A model generated the notes under the pieces. The model had not been told where the DNA came from and ran no database searches. It was given only the letters and a program-made list of their open reading frames with translations. A DNA stretch of 64,000 nucleotides, from the NCBI GenBank assembly GCA_001466705.2, contig LATX02000006.1:1-64000 (forward strand), given 5' to 3'. Below are positions 59,188 through 64,000 of this stretch, piece after piece. Numbering within the stretch: the stretch's first letter is position 1; each line of letters begins with the position of its first letter. The stretch comes from Moniliophthora roreri (taxonomy: Eukaryota > Basidiomycota > Agaricomycetes > Agaricales > Marasmiaceae). Position numbers and translations under genes: made by a program.

Positions 59188-61495
59188 TTGCCACAAGTCA
59201 AAATTGGTGATAAAATGTTCCAATTTGGCAAAGAACCAACTCCACCTCCTTACGAGTTTAATGTTGGGGAAAATACTTTTAGGAAAATCACCAAACAGGA
59301 AGCCCGCAATATGGTTCTAGAACATTATGGGGATAGGAAACTATTCCAACCCAAACCTGTTCGACCCCAAACTCCTTATCGTCCGAAGGGAGATACCCTT
59401 GAGGTTCCCAATATTGACATAGAGGCACCATCACCACCTCCCAAACCAGTAATGCCGGATTTGGGAAAAAACATTTCTTCCATAACGGTCAATAATCCTC
59501 AACTGGAAGTTCCCGAATTTATTCAAGGTTCTTCAAACATCCAAGCTCGTGTTGACACCAACATTGCAGATGTTGTTCCTCTTGATGATAAAGATTCTCA
59601 AGGGAAAAATGGAGGGAAGAACCTGAATATGGGAGACTTTGATAAAGAAGATTGGGATGAAAATTATAATGATTACGTTCATAACGAAGCAGACTACTAC
59701 GATTGGTATGATCAAATTGATCTTAAGAGCAGCATCACTAATGAATTATTAGAAACGAACATTGATTCCGAGCAATCATCAGCGCTCGATGAACAATTTC
59801 TTTCTAATTCTGTAAATAGTAACATTGTACAATGTATGATGACTAAAATTAGTGATAAAAACGTTGTATCTGTAGAACCACAAATAAATGAATGGGCTCT
59901 TGATACTGCTGCAACCAATCACATAACGCCTTTTAAGTCTGATTTCCTCGAGTTAAATGAAATTCCTACAGGACCCAAGCAAATCATTGGTGTTACTGGT
60001 TCAGATGTCATAACTCATCAAGGAACAGTAATCATTCGTCATACCAATTCACTTGGAGAAACCCATACAGTCAAACTTTATCTGGTGTTCTATTGGCCTA
60101 AAGCAAATCATAGACTTCTAGCTGGGAATAAATATATCGTAAATGGTTACGATATTAAATATTCGTTCCCAGAAACCTCTATAATTACGAAAGCTAATGG
60201 TAAACTCTTTATGTCGCTATTCGCGAAACCAGAAAGAGATGGGTATATGTACCTACATGCTTCCTCTGTCAAGCAGAATGAAGCAGTTACCATTCTCGCT
60301 TTCAAGATTAAATCAACTGATCCTGTAATTGCTCATAACAGATTTGGTCACATACCTTATCGTGTATTAACAAACTGTATGAAGCATTGCAAAGGATTTT
60401 CCATTGAGAAACAAGGATCTAAAAAGTCTTTGTGTAAGGGATGTGCTGAAGGAGGAACAGCATCTAAACCTTACCATAGTTCTCAAAAGCGTAAAGACAA
60501 TATCCTAGAACTTATTCATATGGATATTAAGGAGTTTCCTATTAATTCTTACCACCAAAATCATTATACATTAGTTCTTATTGATGACCACTCCTCAGTA
60601 GGATGGATTTATCATCAACGAACTAAAAATCAGTTCGAAACACTTACCAGTTTTAAACACTTTCGTGCCTTAACTGAAAAGCAAACCGGTAAAATAATCA
60701 AATGTGTTCAAACTGATCATGGTGGAGAATTTTTTGGAAATGAGTTCCAAACATATCTTAAAGATAATGGAATTCAAATGCGTAACTCAGCTCCTCATAT
60801 ACATCAACAGCAAGGAAGAGTCGAACGTTCAATTCATACTCTTGCGGAAAAAGCAGAAAAATTCTGCAATCATGCTTCCTTACCACAATCTTGGTGGGAG
60901 TTCATGATGAACAACGCTGTACATGTATATAATCGCACCCCTAATAAACGCTTAGAGTGGAAAACTCCAACCGAAATCTATAGTAAGAAAGTACCTGATG
61001 TTTCTTATTTCCGAACACCAGGATGTTCAGCGTATGTCTTTATTCATAAAGAACAATGCAAGAACAAACTTTCAAAGAAAATGGAACGTATGACATTCTT
61101 AGATTACGCTCCTAATACTAAAGGATATCGGTTTATGCGACAGGACAAGACGATATTTACAGCTGCTCAAGCAGACTTCGATGAAGAAGATTTTCCGTAC
61201 TCGTCTAATTCAGTTGATCGAACCTTACAATCAACCAATGGAATCTTATCTATTCCTTTTACTGGTATTAATCGACCACGATCGGATAATGATGATGACG
61301 GTCATCAAAATCACGATCAAGGGGGAGGAAATGATGATGATGACGATCATCCTGATTTCCCTCAACCTAATCATCCCAATGGAGGTAATGATCCTGTGGA
61401 TCATCATCAGAACCAGAATGATGGTGAGGATCAATCACGACCTAAAAATACTGCACCGCCACAAAATAAAATAGATCCTGAAATAAATAATATAA
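59188..61495 (+). CDS. Copia protease and integrase
   Basis: In frame with the preceding part. The protease site reads WALDTAATNHI near 59,895-59,930 (Asp-Thr-Ala in place of the more usual Asp-Ser-Gly). Then a pre-integrase zinc region (HNRFGHIPY ... CKGCAEGG), and the integrase catalytic triad: Asp in HMDIKEF near 60,522, Asp in VQTDHGGEFFG near 60,712, and Glu in QQQGRVERS near 60,822. The chromodomain-like end reads TPGCSAYVFIHKE and FLDYAPNTKGYRFM. A highly acidic Asp/His-rich linker (NDDDGHQNHD...) precedes the N at 61,496. No stop interrupts this part. Confidence 0.85.
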
Positions 61496-61496
61496 N

Positions 61497-62862
61497 CTTT
61501 AAACGCTTTCGTGCTTTAACCGAAAAGCAAACTGGTAAAATAATTAAATGTGTTCAAACTGATCATGGTGGAGAATTCTTTGGAAATGAGTTCCAAATAT
61601 ATCTTAAAGATAATGGAATTCAAATGCGTAACTCAGCTCCTCATATACATCAACAGCAAGGAAGAGTTGAATGTTCAATTCAAACTCTTGCAGAAAAAGC
61701 AGAAAAATTCCACAATCATGCTTCCTTACCACAATCTTGGTGGGAGTTTATGATGAACAACACTGTACATGTATATAATCGCACTCCTAATAAACGCTTA
61801 GAATGGAAAACTCCAACCGAAATCTATAGTAAGAAAGTACCTGATGTCTCTTATTTTCGAACACCAGGATGTTCAGCATATGTCTTTATTCATAAAGAAC
61901 AACGCAAGAACAAACTTTCAAAGAAAATGGAACGTATGACATTCTTAGATTACGCTCCTAATACTAAAGGATATCGGTTTATGCGACAGGACAAGACGAT
62001 ATTTACAGCTGCTCAAGCAGACTTCGATGAAGAAGATTTTCCGTACTCGTCTAATTCAGTTGATCGAACCTTACAATCAACCAATGGAATCTTATCTATT
62101 CCTTTTACTGGTATTAATCGACCACAATCTGATAATGATGATGACGATCATCCTGATTTCCCTCAACCTAATCATCCCAACGGAGGTAATGATCCTGTGG
62201 ATCATCATCAGAACCAGAATGATGGTGAGGATCAATCACGACCTAAAAATACTGCACCGCCACAAAATAAAATAGATCCTGAAATAAATAATATAAACAG
62301 GAGAATGCAACGAAGGGTACAGATGTTTGACCCAAGTCAACATCAACAAAGTCGTCCCAAAAGACAGACTCGTGTACCACAGCGGTATGGAGACGCAATG
62401 GGTCGTATGCCTATCCGAGATAGATTATGTCTGTGTACATATAACAACTTACCTGATTCTAATGATCAAGATGATAGTCCTGATCAAGAATTCATACAAG
62501 GTAGTAGTCGTGACCATGAGCAGGATATTCCACCTGCTGAACATCAAATACAACAGTCAAATGAGGATGAAATGGAACAAGATCATGATCAAATCGAGAT
62601 TGATCGAACTCCACCTCAGACTGATGATGAAATGGTCAATTATGTACAAATTCTTTCTCAGGAAGGGGGAGTTCGTTACCTTGATTACATTATGGCATCA
62701 GCATTGTCAATTGACAACATACATCAATGGCAATATAAAGACATTCTAACTCTGTCAAAAGATGAACAGAAGAAATGGATGGCTGCATGTCATGACGAAC
62801 TCAAATCACTACAAGAACGTAATGTTTATAAACTTGTAGATTTACCTCAAGGTCGAAAAGCG
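61497..62862 (+). CDS. Second Copia copy: integrase end, linker, start of reverse transcriptase
   Basis: Starts at the equivalent of 60,651 (offset 846 bp) and repeats the integrase from FRALTEKQTGKIIK onward with scattered differences, for example GRVECS for GRVERS (a CGT to TGT change) and a 45-bp deletion in the acidic linker. It continues beyond the first copy: NRRMQRRVQMFDPSQ, SRPKRQTRVPQRYGDA, then the start of the reverse transcriptase region (WMAACHDELKSLQERNVYKL). It stops at the N at 62,863, before the conserved fingers and palm. Confidence 0.8.
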
Positions 62863-62863
62863 N

Positions 62864-63690
62864 TCTCTATGGTGAACTTGACAAGGAGATTTATATGGAA
62901 CAACCACAAGGATTCGTCAAAGGTTCAAATAAAGTTTGGTTATTACGCCGTGCATTATATGGTTTAAAACAAGCCTCTTTATCATGGTGGTACCAATGCA
63001 CTAAATCCATGGCTAAGCTAGGATTTAAGCGCTGTATATCAGACGCTGGTGTATATTACTTTATACGTGGAAATGATATAATCATTGCCATTGTATATGT
63101 AGATGATGTGATTTTCATGGGTTCAAATTCTAGCCTTCTTCACTCAAAGAAGAAAGAATTCATGAAAATATGGGAATGTAGAGATTTAGGCGAACCTAGA
63201 GAATTCCTACGAATGCGGACTACTCGAGACAGAAAGCGACGTACTCTATCACTTGATCAAAGTGACTATCTCAAAAAAATCATTAAACGCTTTGGTATGG
63301 AAAACACCAATCCTACTCGTACTCCATTACCTGCCGGTTACAAACCTACAACAAATAAAGGAGAAGCGAACTCTACAATTAGATCCCAATTCCAATCAGT
63401 GATCGGATCACTTCTATATCTATGCTTAGGTACCCGACCAGATATTACCTTTCCGGTCATCAAACTTTCGCAATATGGGACAAATACTACTCAGGAGCAT
63501 CTCAACAAAGCGAAATACATCATTCAATACCTAATTGGAACCCGCAAATATTCTCTTACTTACAAAGATAAGCAAAGAGAACAAGGTTTCATAGCATATG
63601 CTGATTCTGACTGGGCTACAGATGAAGACACTAGAGTCTCACAAACAGGTTATCTCATTAACTTCGCTTGTGCTCCAGTCTTCTGGGTTT
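62864..63690 (+). CDS. Copia reverse transcriptase and RNase H, partial
   Basis: In a different frame from the text before the N. Begins LYGELDKEIYMEQPQGF and continues LLRRALYGLKQASLSWW, IVYVDDVIFMG (the YVDD catalytic motif), FGMENTNPTRTPLP, SVIGSLLYLCLGTRPDI and the RNase H start GFIAYADSDWATDEDTR. Compared with the family, roughly 80 residues are missing between this piece and the previous one. The end is cut by the N at 63,691 within the RNase H domain. Confidence 0.85.
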
Positions 63691-63691
63691 N

Positions 63692-64000
63692 ATTAATCGA
63701 CCACGATCGGATAATGATGATAATGGTCATCAAAATCATGATCAAGGGGGAGGAAATGACAATGATGACGATTATCCTGATTTCCCTCAACCTAATTATC
63801 CCAATGGAGGTAATGATCCTGTGGATCATCATCATAACCAGAATGATGATGAGGATCAATCACGACCTAAAAATACTGCACCACTGCAAAACCCAGTAGA
63901 TCCTGAAATAAATAATATTAACAGGAGAATGCGATGAAGAGTACAGATGTTTGATCCAACTCAACATCAACAAAGTCGTCCTAAAAGACAGACTCGTGTA
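63692..64000 (+). pseudogene. Third Copia fragment: acidic linker
   Basis: Jumps back to the linker (INRPRSDNDDNGHQNHDQGG, equivalent to 61,268 on), with its own differences (PNYPNGGNDP, DHHHNQNDDED). It has a TGA where the other copy reads Arg (after NRRMR) and runs off the window. Confidence 0.8.

Larger units (their letters stand above)
54890..64000 (+). mobile_element. Ty1/Copia retrotransposon sequence, patchwork of several copies
   Basis: The domain order gag, protease, integrase, reverse transcriptase, RNase H (integrase before reverse transcriptase) defines Ty1/Copia. The 5' LTR boundary is not certain: the region 54,860-55,575 precedes the gag start and probably holds the LTR and primer-binding site, possibly starting TGTGGGACC at 54,857. 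Four single N's (56,647; 61,496; 62,863; 63,691) mark joins where the sequence jumps backward or forward within the element, so at least three different copies are stitched together. No 3' LTR is inside the window. Confidence 0.85.

Noticed and set aside
61181..61474. Met/Ile-rich open frames on both strands in the Copia linker
   Set aside because: Shadows of the GAT/CAT-rich acidic linker in other frames, not membrane proteins.

Overview
This window looks like nuclear DNA of a basidiomycete fungus, most likely an agaricomycete. Genes are split by many short GT-AG introns of about 45-70 nt. Several F-box proteins with leucine-rich-type tails are present. An etherase-like glutathione S-transferase, a secreted GH35 beta-galactosidase, an astacin-type metallopeptidase and a P450 all have the look of wood- or litter-associated Agaricomycetes. 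No species can be named from the sequence alone.

Layout. 1-7,300 is mobile-element territory: a partial conserved hypothetical gene, a Tc1-like transposase pseudogene, a full-length hAT transposon with a perfect 8-bp target duplication, and a short hAT-type non-autonomous element that carries a solo LTR. 7,800-30,300 is a gene island: F-box gene, glutathione S-transferase, second F-box gene, alpha/beta hydrolase, third F-box-like gene and beta-galactosidase, with small inverted-repeat elements between them. 30,300-34,800 holds no gene I can support. 34,850-45,660 is a roughly 10.8-kb block almost without CpG. It contains decayed copies of genes and elements: a multi-pass membrane protein, a gag, a tRNA-Lys and a second copy of the 7.8-kb F-box gene. 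It ends abruptly inside the last exon of the metallopeptidase gene (45,416-46,977). 47,000-52,250 is mostly featureless. 52,298-53,559 is a cytochrome P450 gene broken by an hAT-type insertion and cut off by an LTR end, which is itself invaded by a tRNA-like inverted-repeat element. 54,900-64,000 is Ty1/Copia retrotransposon sequence.

The genes form no operon or obvious pathway cluster. The strongest theme is genome defence and transposon layering. Nearly all premature stops in the transposases are CGA to TGA changes. The CpG-poor block can be compared base by base with a CpG-normal paralogue in the same window. Nested insertions can be ordered in time from their target duplications. Five single-N joins (54,045; 56,647; 61,496; 62,863; 63,691) show that the right end is a patchwork of different repeat copies, so the Copia order there should not be taken literally. 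No single wholly new system stands out. The best candidates for something undescribed are the tRNA-like terminal-inverted-repeat element family, the long cysteine-rich extension in the Copia polyprotein, and the 4- and 5-nt microexons of the beta-galactosidase.
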